A DNA stretch of 32,536 nt. Source: Bacteroidota bacterium (GTDB lineage: Bacteria; Bacteroidota; Bacteroidia; 2-12-FULL-35-15). The notes under the pieces were generated by a model that was given only the letters and a program-made list of their open reading frames with translations, had not been told where the DNA came from and did not search any database. A program made the position numbers and the translations under genes. Shown here in pieces: positions 1 through 7,476 of the stretch. The first letter of the stretch is position 1. Each line of letters opens with the position of its first letter. The stretch covers positions 149,158 through 181,693 of the forward strand of contig JAFLBF010000003.1 of the NCBI GenBank assembly GCA_017303895.1. Reading direction: 5' to 3'.

Positions 1-327
1 GCGGTGAATGCGCAGGCACAATACGATGTGATGCATGTTGTTACTGCTTTAACAGATCCTGTTTCAGGTCCGGAAATATATTGTTATCCCAATCCCACAA
101 ATGATTTAAGTACACTGAAAATAGTTGCTGCAAATGCGACAATAGCAAAAATTGAATTGTATTCCGTTATTGGACAAAGAGTATTGGAAAAACAGGTAAA
201 TATCCTTAAAGGGAATAATGAAATTCAGATGAATATTTCTTCATTGTCGCCCGGACTCTATCATTTTCAGGTGTTTATAGACGATCATGTACAAACTGTT
301 AAAATGATCGTTTCGGAGGAGCAATAA
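1..327 (+). CDS. C-terminal fragment of a secreted protein with a T9SS type A sorting domain
   Basis: The reading frame is open from base 1, so the gene begins outside the window and only about 108 C-terminal residues are visible. The GTG at base 4 is not a credible start. From about residue 25 the sequence has the typical type A sorting domain: a YPNPTND motif, then a strand with IELYSVIGQRV, an Asn/Ile-rich stretch, the LSPGLYHFQV hairpin and a final strand with VKMIVSEEQ. In this family the domain directs export across the outer membrane by the type IX system and is then cleaved. The function of the mature part cannot be told. It shows that the organism has, or had, a T9SS. Confidence 0.85.
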   Translation, partial: AVNAQAQYDVMHVVTALTDPVSGPEIYCYPNPTNDLSTLKIVAANATIAKIELYSVIGQRVLEKQVNILKGNNEIQMNISSLSPGLYHFQVFIDDHVQTVKMIVSEEQ

Positions 328-341
328 AGCAATATTTTTTT

Positions 342-349
342 TACATTTG
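342..349 (+). promoter_or_regulatory. Probable -7 promoter element (TACATTTG) for the DUF5606 gene
   Basis: TACATTTG matches the Bacteroidota -7 consensus TAnnTTTG exactly and lies 23 bp before the ATG at 373. No clear TTG is seen about 20 bp upstream, so the -33 half is weak. The leader between the inferred start and the ATG would be A-rich, about 20 nt, without a Shine-Dalgarno sequence. Confidence 0.5.
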
Positions 350-372
350 TTACCTAATAAAAAATAAGAACT

Positions 373-909
373 ATGGATTTAAGTGGAATTATTTCAATTG
401 CAGGAATGAGCGGATTATATAAAGTAGTTGCTCAAACAAAAAATGGTTTGATCGTAGAATCATTGGTAGATAAAAAAAGAGTACCGGCCTATTCAACACA
501 CCGCGTTAGTGCATTAGAGGATGTAAGTATCTATTCAACAGGTGATGATGTTCCTTTGAAAGAAGTATTTCAAAAGATCTATGATAAAGAAAAAGGAAAA
601 GCATGTATCGATCATAAATCTGCTGATGCTGAATTGAGAAAATATTTCAAAGCTGCATTTGCCGAGTATGATGAAGACAGAGTATATACATCCGATATTA
701 AGAAAGTATTGATGTGGTATAACCTGTTGCAAAAAGAAGGTTTGTTGGATAAGAAAGAAGAGGCTAAATCAGAAGATAAACCAAAAGTAAAAGCAGCAGC
801 TGAGCCAAAAGCAAAAGCAACTACTGCAAAAGTAAAAGAGGTCAAGCCGGTGAAAACGGCTAGTGCCAAAGTAAAAACACAAGGCGTTAGAAAAACCGGA
901 GCTGCATAA
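373..909 (+). CDS. DUF5606 domain-containing protein
   Basis: A 178-residue cytoplasmic protein. Residues 1-130 look like the DUF5606 family, a small conserved protein of Bacteroidota without a known function: it opens with MDLSGIISIAGMSGLYKV and contains the charged segment KVLMWYNLLQKEGLLDKKE near residues 113-131. The rest (about 130-178) is a low-complexity Lys/Ala/Val/Pro tail built from loose copies of PKAKA/VKxVK, likely disordered and basic enough to touch nucleic acid; that last point is inference. No signal peptide or membrane segment. It starts 45 bp after the previous gene, has its own -7 element, and is followed by a hairpin that overlaps its stop codon, so it is probably transcribed alone or only partly with the peptidase gene downstream. 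Confidence 0.8.
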   Translation: MDLSGIISIAGMSGLYKVVAQTKNGLIVESLVDKKRVPAYSTHRVSALEDVSIYSTGDDVPLKEVFQKIYDKEKGKACIDHKSADAELRKYFKAAFAEYDEDRVYTSDIKKVLMWYNLLQKEGLLDKKEEAKSEDKPKVKAAAEPKAKATTAKVKEVKPVKTASAKVKTQGVRKTGAA

Positions 910-923
910 GCAACGGTTTTTTT
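891..923 (+). terminator. Rho-independent terminator overlapping the end of the DUF5606 gene
   Basis: An 8-bp stem AAAAACCG (891-898) with CGGTTTTT (914-921), an inner 3-bp stem TGC/GCA (903-905 with 910-912), and a run of T at 917-923. The left arm lies inside the coding sequence, so termination would occur just after the stop codon. Confidence 0.6.
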
Positions 924-936
924 GTTTTAATACCAA

Positions 937-2676
937 ATGCTACCTAATCTTATGGAAACAAAACAAATTGCTATTCCTTCCAAACCTATTCGCAAATTTT
1001 TACCTCAGGAGCTTACAATTGATGCTTGGAGTAAAGTTGAATCCTATTTTGTAGATCTCAAAAACAGAACGATCAACTCAGTTCAGGAACTTGAAAAATG
1101 GTTGTATGATAGAAGTGAGTTGGAAGCTGTGTTGAGCGAAGATCTTGCATGGCGCTATATTAAAATGACCTGCGATACCGCCAATGAAGAACTAACCAAT
1201 TCGTATAACTTTTTTGTTGAAGAGATCGAGCCAAAGGTAGCGCCACTTGGAAATGAATTAAATAAAAAATTTATTGCTTGTCCATTTATTGATCAACTTG
1301 ATCAGAGCAGATATGCCATTTATATTCGTGGTGTAAGAAAAGCTCTCGAGTTGTATCGCGATGAGAATATTCCATTGCAAACAAAGATCGCAACCGAGTC
1401 GCAAAAGTACGGAGCCATTACAGCGGCCATGACCATTGAGTGGAAAGGAAAAGAGATCACTTTGCAGATGGCGGGAAGCTTGTTGAAGGATGTTGATAGA
1501 GCTATTCGTGAAGAGGTGTATCATAAAATTCAAGAACGTAGAAGTAAGGATGTAGATAAGTTGAATGAATTGTATTCTGAATTGATTCAGCTGCGTCATC
1601 AGGTAGCATTAAATGCCGGTTTCAAAAATTATCGCGATTATAAATTTGAAGAGTTAGGCCGTTTTGATTATACAGTAAATGATTGTTACAATTTTCATCA
1701 GTCGATCTCTAAAGAGATCTTACCATTAGCAGAAGCATCGGATCTGGAACGCAAAAAAATATTAAAGTTGGATGTGCTCAAGCCATGGGATGGAGATGTG
1801 GATCTGGAAGGGAAGCCCCCATTGAAACCATTTGAAAATGGAGCAGAGTTGACCGATAAATCGATCGAATGTTTTTATAAGATCAGAAGATCATACGGTG
1901 AATATCTGGAGATCATGAAAGCAATGGGTCATCTTGATCTGGATTCCAGAAAAGGAAAAGCACCGGGTGGATATAATTATCCATTATATGAAATAGGTGT
2001 TCCTTTTATTTTTATGAATTCTGTTGGTTTGCATCGCGATCTTGTAACCATGGTGCATGAAGGCGGTCACGCTATCCACTCCTTTGTTACCCGCGATATG
2101 GAGATCACCGATTTTAAGAGTACACCAAGTGAAGTAGCTGAATTAGCATCCATGTCAATGGAGTTGATCTCGATGGAACATTGGAATGTGTTCTTTAAAA
2201 ATGAGGACGATCTGAAACGTGCTAAAAAGGAGCAATTGGAAAAATCGTTGAGAACATTGTTGTGGATAGCAGCGGTAGATAAGTTTCAACATTGGGTGTA
2301 TGAACATCCGGCACATACTGTTGCAGAGCGAATGGCAGAATGGAAAAATGTGATCTCTCAATTTAGTACAGGTGTATATGATTATACAGGATTGGAAGCG
2401 GTGAGAGAAAGAGGTTGGCAGAGTCAATTGCATATTTTTGAAGTGCCATTTTATTATATTGAATATGGAATGGCACAGTTAGGTGCCATAGCAGTATGGC
2501 GCAATTATAAAAAAGATCCGGAGGATGCATTGAATAAATATGAAGCAGCATTACGATTGGGATATACCAAATCGATCCCTGAGATCTATACAACAGCAGG
2601 CGTGAAATTCGATTTTTCACAAGCCTATGTAAAGGAATTAGCTGATTTTGTAAAATTAGAACTAGAAAAAATTTAA
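937..2676 (+). CDS. M3 family oligoendopeptidase (zinc metallopeptidase)
   Basis: A 579-residue soluble peptidase of the thimet oligopeptidase / PepF group (MEROPS M3), which cleaves short peptides in the cytoplasm. The zinc site is visible: HEGGH at residues 374-378 in the context TMVHEGGHAIHSF, followed 21-24 residues later by SEVAE (398-402), whose Glu is the expected third ligand. The N-terminal half is helical and charged, as usual for the lid of M3 enzymes. No signal peptide. Length fits the family (about 560-600). The first ATG at 937 gives an extra MLPNL; a second ATG at 952 (METKQ) is at least as likely, and neither has a Shine-Dalgarno sequence. The DinB-like gene follows after 12 bp, so the two are probably co-transcribed. 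Confidence 0.9.
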   Translation: MLPNLMETKQIAIPSKPIRKFLPQELTIDAWSKVESYFVDLKNRTINSVQELEKWLYDRSELEAVLSEDLAWRYIKMTCDTANEELTNSYNFFVEEIEPKVAPLGNELNKKFIACPFIDQLDQSRYAIYIRGVRKALELYRDENIPLQTKIATESQKYGAITAAMTIEWKGKEITLQMAGSLLKDVDRAIREEVYHKIQERRSKDVDKLNELYSELIQLRHQVALNAGFKNYRDYKFEELGRFDYTVNDCYNFHQSISKEILPLAEASDLERKKILKLDVLKPWDGDVDLEGKPPLKPFENGAELTDKSIECFYKIRRSYGEYLEIMKAMGHLDLDSRKGKAPGGYNYPLYEIGVPFIFMNSVGLHRDLVTMVHEGGHAIHSFVTRDMEITDFKSTPSEVAELASMSMELISMEHWNVFFKNEDDLKRAKKEQLEKSLRTLLWIAAVDKFQHWVYEHPAHTVAERMAEWKNVISQFSTGVYDYTGLEAVRERGWQSQLHIFEVPFYYIEYGMAQLGAIAVWRNYKKDPEDALNKYEAALRLGYTKSIPEIYTTAGVKFDFSQAYVKELADFVKLELEKI

Positions 2677-2688
2677 AATATATTTTTT

Positions 2689-3204
2689 ATGAAACGTCCA
2701 CAAGTAAACGAACACCCGGCTTATTATACACATTATATTGGCTTGGTAAAAGGAGATAATATCTTAAAGCAGTTGGAAGATCAGGTGATCGATATTCAAG
2801 CAATTATATCAGAGATTCCCGAAGAGAAAGAGAATTATGCATACGCTCCCGGAAAATGGACGATCAAAGAAGTGTTAGGACATATTATAGATACCGAGCG
2901 TATCATGGCGTATCGTGCATTGCGCTTTGCCAGAAAAGATAAAACGGCTTTACCTGGTTTTGATGAAAATGAGTATGTTGCTAATTCCGACTATAACAAA
3001 CGAACCTTGTATGATATAGCACATGAGTTTGCAATTGTGCGTGAATCGAATTTAGCCTTGTTCAAACATTTTAATGAAGAAGCGCTTGATCAACGTGGAA
3101 CGGCAAATAATAATGAAGCGACTGTTAGAGCGATCTTATTCATGATCGCTGGACATGCCAACCATCATTTGAATGTCATAAAAACGAAGTACTTAGTGGA
3201 CTAA
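2689..3204 (+). CDS. DinB superfamily protein (YfiT/bacillithiol-transferase-like fold)
   Basis: A 171-residue four-helix-bundle protein of the DinB/YfiT type. The metal-binding histidines expected in this fold are present: His65 in VLGHIIDTER and the HANHH motif at 156-160 near the C-terminus. The segment APGKWTIKEVLGH (about 53-65) is the typical opening of the DinB_2 domain. Members include thiol S-transferases and metal-dependent hydrolases of unknown substrate; which applies cannot be decided here. It lies 12 bp after the M3 peptidase gene, and its stop codon interlocks with that of murB on the other strand (4-bp overlap CTAA at 3201-3204), so no terminator separates the two convergent genes. 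Confidence 0.8.
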   Translation: MKRPQVNEHPAYYTHYIGLVKGDNILKQLEDQVIDIQAIISEIPEEKENYAYAPGKWTIKEVLGHIIDTERIMAYRALRFARKDKTALPGFDENEYVANSDYNKRTLYDIAHEFAIVRESNLALFKHFNEEALDQRGTANNNEATVRAILFMIAGHANHHLNVIKTKYLVD

Positions 3205-4217
3205 AGTATATTTACTTCACGTTCCAGTTCTACACCATATTTTTCTTTTACTGAGTCCATGATCTGTTGTGATAGATCGTAGATCTCTTTTCCCTTTGCA
3301 TTGGCATAATTGACCAATACCAACGCTTGAAGTTTGTGAACACCTGCATCACCAAGTGTTTTTCCTTTCCAGCCACATTGCTCGATCAACCATCCTGCAG
3401 CCAGTTTTACATTTCCATTCTCTAATTCATAACCCACAATAGTTGGGAAGCTTACTTTTAAGCTTTCGTATTTATGGCGTGATACTTCCGGATTTTTAAA
3501 AAAACTGCCGGCATTCCCGATCTCTGCAGGATTAGGTAATTTACTGCTTCGGATATTGCAAACCGCTTTGCTAATTGCTTGAATGTTCAATTCTTTGATA
3601 CCCATTGTTTCCAATTCTTTTTCTATTGCTCCATAACTGGTATTAAAATTGGCTGTTTTATTTAGCCGATAGGTAACAGAAAGTATGATGAATTGATTTT
3701 TTAGTTCGCGTTTAAAAACACTTTCACGATAGCCAAATTTACAATCAGCGTTGTTGAATGTTTGTATTGTTTTATCTGCAATATGAAGTGCTTCCAATTC
3801 AAAAAAGCTGTCTTTTATTTCCACTCCATAAGCGCCAATGTTTTGCATCGGACTTGCTCCAACACAACCCGGTATCAAGGAAAGATTTTCCAGGCCTGCA
3901 TAATTATTGTTGACACAATGCATAACGAATTCGTGCCAAACCTCACCTGCTGCCGCTTTTATATAGTAGTGGTTTGTATCTTCTTTTACGATCTCAATTC
4001 CTTTCAGATTATTTTTTAAAGTAATTCCATCAAAATTTTTTGTAAAGAGGATATTGCTGCCGCCACCAAGGATCAATCGTTCGGTCTGCCCTAATTTATT
4101 ATCCGACAGAAGCTCCTTCAACTGCTCAACAGTATTAAATGTTGCGAAGTATCTGGAGTAAGCATCAATGCCAAAGGTGTTGAACTTTTTGAGGGAATAA
4201 TTTTCCTGAACAGTCAT
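3201..4217 (-). CDS. murB: UDP-N-acetylmuramate dehydrogenase (UDP-N-acetylenolpyruvoylglucosamine reductase)
   Basis: Catalyses the NADPH-dependent reduction of UDP-GlcNAc-enolpyruvate to UDP-MurNAc in cytoplasmic peptidoglycan synthesis, with FAD. Read from the ATG at 4217 the protein has 338 residues, the usual size of type I MurB. The FAD-binding part shows LILGGGSN (48-55) and LIPGCVGASPMQNIGAYG (114-131). Catalytic residues by family comparison: Arg164 in FGYRESVF, Ser238 in AGSFFKNP and Glu334 in LEREV. An upstream TTG at 4265 would add 16 residues of poor quality and sits on a possible -7-like element, so the ATG at 4217 is preferred. It is divergent from the glycosyltransferase gene (127 bp between) and convergent with the DinB-like gene. 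Confidence 0.95.
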   Translation of the reverse strand: MTVQENYSLKKFNTFGIDAYSRYFATFNTVEQLKELLSDNKLGQTERLILGGGSNILFTKNFDGITLKNNLKGIEIVKEDTNHYYIKAAAGEVWHEFVMHCVNNNYAGLENLSLIPGCVGASPMQNIGAYGVEIKDSFFELEALHIADKTIQTFNNADCKFGYRESVFKRELKNQFIILSVTYRLNKTANFNTSYGAIEKELETMGIKELNIQAISKAVCNIRSSKLPNPAEIGNAGSFFKNPEVSRHKYESLKVSFPTIVGYELENGNVKLAAGWLIEQCGWKGKTLGDAGVHKLQALVLVNYANAKGKEIYDLSQQIMDSVKEKYGVELEREVNIL

Positions 4218-4344
4218 GGTAGCTGAATTTGTGTCAAAATTCACTATTCCAATCTCAAAATACAAGGGTGTAAATTAAAAGTTATTCATAGGCAGATGCT
4301 TATATCTTGTGGCAGAAAGTACTATCTTCGCATAGCTATTCCCT

Positions 4345-5472
4345 ATGAAAAAGGCCATTGTTTCCGTAATTAATGATCTGAGCACCGATCAGCGTGTACA
4401 CAAAGTATGCACTAGTTTGCAGGCTATGGGATATGATGTTACCCTGGTTGGACGTAAACAGCGAAAGAGTTTGCCTTTGCAGGAGAGGGCATACAAGACA
4501 AAGCGTATGTTTTTGCTCTTTGAAAATGGTCCTTTGTTTTATTTGGAATACCAAAAGCGATTGTTTTGGTATTTGATCTTTCATAAAGCGGATGTATTAG
4601 TATCGAACGACCTGGATACGTTGTTGCCCAACTTTCTTGTTTCTAAATTAAAAGGAGGGGAATTGGTTTATGATAGTCACGAGATATTTTGTGAAGTACC
4701 CGAGTTGCAAAACAATCCAACGAAAAAGAATATCTGGAAAAGCTTGGAGCGTTGGATCTTTCCAAAGTTGAAACATGTGTTTACTGTGAACGATTCTATT
4801 GCAAAGATCTATTCCGAAGAATATAAAGTGCCGGTACAAGTAATTCGTAATATTCCTCCACTGGTCAATCAGCTGAAGTTAAAGCCTACAACAAAACAAG
4901 AATTAGGAATTCCTCAGAATAAGAAGATCATTGTGCTGCAAGGTGCCGGGATCAATATTGATAGAGGAGCGGAAGAAGCAGTAGAGGCCATGCAATATGT
5001 AAATGATGCTGTGTTGATGATCGTTGGAAGCGGTGATGTGATCACATTGTTGCATCAAATGGTAGAGAAGCTGAATTTGTCAGACAAGGCCATTTTTGTT
5101 GGTAAGGTCCCTTTTGAAAAATTATTGCAATATACACATCATGCAGATCTTGGTTTAACTTTAGATAAGGATACTAATATCAACTACAGATATAGTTTGC
5201 CTAATAAGCTATTTGATTATATCCATGCCGGTGTACCTGTGTTAGCCTCCGGCTTGGTGGAGATCAAAAATATAATTGATCAATACAAAGTTGGCGATTG
5301 TATTCAATCTCACGATCCAAAGCATATTGCCGATAAGATCAATTCGATCTTAAATAACGAAAATCAACTTCAGGATTGGAAAAAAAACTGTAAAATTGCA
5401 GCCGAAAATTTGAATTGGGAGAAAGAAGAAAAGCTGTTGACACAGGTATATGCATCATTTTTATTGAAATAA
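4345..5472 (+). CDS. GT-B glycosyltransferase, family 4-like
   Basis: A 375-residue cytoplasmic or membrane-associated glycosyltransferase. The N-terminal Rossmann domain opens with AIVSVINDLSTDQRVHKV and contains VYDSHEIFCEVPEL near residue 110, a motif common in family 4 enzymes. The C-terminal nucleotide-sugar domain has VLQGAGINIDRGAEEAVEA (about 197-215) and SLPNKLFDYIHAGVPVLASG (about 288-307), the donor-binding region with the expected Glu/Asp-type retaining geometry. The sugar and acceptor cannot be predicted. It is the first gene of a two-gene unit; the next start codon follows 3 nt after its stop. A -7-like TATCTTCG at 4323-4330 differs from consensus in one base. Most likely a role in surface polysaccharide or lipid glycosylation. 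Confidence 0.82.
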   Translation: MKKAIVSVINDLSTDQRVHKVCTSLQAMGYDVTLVGRKQRKSLPLQERAYKTKRMFLLFENGPLFYLEYQKRLFWYLIFHKADVLVSNDLDTLLPNFLVSKLKGGELVYDSHEIFCEVPELQNNPTKKNIWKSLERWIFPKLKHVFTVNDSIAKIYSEEYKVPVQVIRNIPPLVNQLKLKPTTKQELGIPQNKKIIVLQGAGINIDRGAEEAVEAMQYVNDAVLMIVGSGDVITLLHQMVEKLNLSDKAIFVGKVPFEKLLQYTHHADLGLTLDKDTNINYRYSLPNKLFDYIHAGVPVLASGLVEIKNIIDQYKVGDCIQSHDPKHIADKINSILNNENQLQDWKKNCKIAAENLNWEKEEKLLTQVYASFLLK

Positions 5473-5475
5473 AAT

Positions 5476-6591
5476 TTGTCTGAAAAACATTTACATATTA
5501 TCTCTTTTGACGTCCCTTATCCCGCCAATTACGGTGGGGTGATCGATGTGTTTTACAAGATCAAAGCTTTGCATGTACAAGGCATTAAAATTCACCTGCA
5601 TTGTTTTGAGTATGGAAGGGCAGAGGCGAGAGTGCTGGAAAGTTTGTGTGAAAAGGTTCATTATTACAAACGTAAAATGAGTAAAACATACCTTTTCAAT
5701 AAATTACCTTTCGTGGCTGTTACGAGATCCTCTGAAAAACTAGTAGAAAACTTGCTTCGTGACAAGTATCCGGTCTTGTTTGAAGGATTGCATTGCTGTT
5801 TTCACTTGGATGATGTGAGGTTGAAAGACCGCATCAAGATCGTTCGCTCTCACAATATTGAGCATGAGTATTATTATAGCTTGGAGCGTGTAGAACGTTC
5901 GGTGTTCAAGAAAATGTATTTTGGAATGGAAGGCAAGAAATTGGAGCGCTTTGAAAAGATCTATCAACATGCCTCTTATATTGTAGCCATTTCAGCTGCT
6001 GATACAGCTGCATTGGCAAGCAGATATAAAAATGTACATCATATAACAGCTTTTCATCCGAATGAAGAAGTGAAGATCAAAGAAGGAAAAGGTGATTTTT
6101 GTTTATATCATGGCAATTTAGAAGTAGGAGAAAATAATGAGGCGGCTTTATTTTTGGTCAATGAAGTTTTTTCTAAAATAAAAGTTCCTTTGATCATTGC
6201 AGGTAAAAAGCCATCTGCCATGCTGATTGAGGCCGCTGCTAAACACAAGCATATTCAAATAAAAGCAAATATCAATACGCAGGAAATAGATGAGCTTATC
6301 CGGAATGCGCAGATCAATGTGTTGCCTACTTTTCAGGCGACAGGGATCAAATTAAAGTTGTTGGCAGCATTATTCAATGGAAGACATTGTGTAGTGAACA
6401 CTCCAATGGTTTCCAATACAGGTCTGGAAAATTTATGTTTGATCAGTGATGATGCGCAGGAGATGGCAGCGCTCATCGAAAAACAATTTGCTTCCACATT
6501 TAATATGAGTGAGAAACAAAAGCGTGAGCAAGTGCTTTTGGAGGCTTTTTCAAATACTTCAGGGGCTAAAAAAATGATCTCTTTATTCTAA
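5476..6591 (+). CDS. GT-B glycosyltransferase (TTG start)
   Basis: A 371-residue glycosyltransferase of GT-B fold. The first strand (HLHIISFDVPYPANYGGV) starts at residue 5, so the protein must begin at the TTG at 5476: an in-frame stop codon lies two codons upstream and there is no ATG before the conserved motif. Other landmarks are RSHNIEHEYYY (about 127-137), typical of the acceptor-domain end, and GIKLKLLAALFNGRHCVV (about 291-308) in the donor-binding domain. The TTG start just after the previous stop (3-nt gap) suggests translational coupling. Its stop interlocks with that of the ftsE-like gene (CTAA at 6588-6591). Substrates unknown; probably acts with its neighbour on the same glycan. 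Confidence 0.8.
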   Translation: MSEKHLHIISFDVPYPANYGGVIDVFYKIKALHVQGIKIHLHCFEYGRAEARVLESLCEKVHYYKRKMSKTYLFNKLPFVAVTRSSEKLVENLLRDKYPVLFEGLHCCFHLDDVRLKDRIKIVRSHNIEHEYYYSLERVERSVFKKMYFGMEGKKLERFEKIYQHASYIVAISAADTAALASRYKNVHHITAFHPNEEVKIKEGKGDFCLYHGNLEVGENNEAALFLVNEVFSKIKVPLIIAGKKPSAMLIEAAAKHKHIQIKANINTQEIDELIRNAQINVLPTFQATGIKLKLLAALFNGRHCVVNTPMVSNTGLENLCLISDDAQEMAALIEKQFASTFNMSEKQKREQVLLEAFSNTSGAKKMISLF

Positions 6592-7265
6592 GCTTTAGAA
6601 TCGATCACTTTTCCGTTTTCACATTTAATGGTTCTGGAAGGAAACTTTTGAAACATCATGATATCATGTGTAGCAATAAGAACCGCTCTTCCATTTTTAG
6701 AGATCTCCACCAATAAATTCATAATGCCTTCAGATGTTTCAGGGTCAAGATTTCCTGTAGGCTCATCTGCAAGGATCAATTCCGGGTCGTTTAACAGAGC
6801 GCGTGCAATAGCAACACGTTGCTGTTCTCCACCCGATAATTCATGTGGCATTTTAAATCCTTTTGTGTTCAGGTTTACCTTATCTAAAACTTCCTGAATG
6901 CGTTTTTGCATGCCTTGTTTGTCGTTCCAGCCTGTCGCTTTTAAAACAAACATCAAATTGTCGTTAACGCTTCTGTCGCTTAGCAATTGAAAATCCTGAA
7001 ATACAATGCCTAGTTTTCTTCTTAGAAAGGGAATCTCTTTCCTTTTGATCGTTGAAAGGTCGAATCCGGCTACATGTCCTGTTCCTTCGACTAAGTCCAG
7101 CTCGCCATAAAGTGTTTTTAATAAACTACTTTTTCCACTACCTGTCTTTCCCAATAAATAAACAAATTCGCCTTTGTCAATATCCAATGAAACATTGGTC
7201 AAAACCAAGTTGTGTTTTTGAAAGATAGAAACGTTCCTTAAGCTGATAATGGTGTCAAGTGCCAT
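6588..7265 (-). CDS. ftsE: FtsE-like ABC transporter ATP-binding protein
   Basis: A 225-residue ATPase with all ABC motifs: Walker A GKTGSGKS (39-46), Q-loop Gln90 in [10 protein letters not shown], signature LSGGEQQR (143-150), Walker B LILADEP (163-169) and switch His200. Size and the D-loop region [10 protein letters not shown] match FtsE, which with the membrane protein FtsX controls septal peptidoglycan hydrolases. LolD/MacB-type ATPases look similar, so the FtsE call rests on overall resemblance. No ftsX gene is adjacent. It is divergent from the TPR gene across a 211-bp spacer (7266-7476), in which I see no clear promoter consensus or small gene, and convergent with the second glycosyltransferase. 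Confidence 0.75.
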   Translation of the reverse strand: MALDTIISLRNVSIFQKHNLVLTNVSLDIDKGEFVYLLGKTGSGKSSLLKTLYGELDLVEGTGHVAGFDLSTIKRKEIPFLRRKLGIVFQDFQLLSDRSVNDNLMFVLKATGWNDKQGMQKRIQEVLDKVNLNTKGFKMPHELSGGEQQRVAIARALLNDPELILADEPTGNLDPETSEGIMNLLVEISKNGRAVLIATHDIMMFQKFPSRTIKCENGKVIDSKA

Positions 7266-7476
7266 AAGTTTTGCATTGCATTTTTAGCGTTAGATCAAAT
7301 GTCTGTTACTTGTACAGAACATGCACAGGATAAAAGTACAGCAAAGCTTTTCCGTAATTAGATCAATAAAAGCAATACTTTCAACAAAGTAGCGTTAATA
7401 ACTTGCAAATCCCCATAAATATTGATGCTGCTATCCTTACTAATTTTACCATTATTCATTTTATATATTTCCCAAG

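Noticed and set aside
4217..4265. A longer MurB starting at TTG 4265
   Set aside because: The extra 16 residues have no place in the family, the ATG at 4217 gives the normal N-terminus, and the TTG region resembles a promoter element.
7302..7325. A partial palindrome (TGTT ... AACA) in the spacer between the ftsE-like and TPR genes
   Set aside because: Only the outer four pairs and the TGTACA core match; the symmetry is too weak to call an operator.
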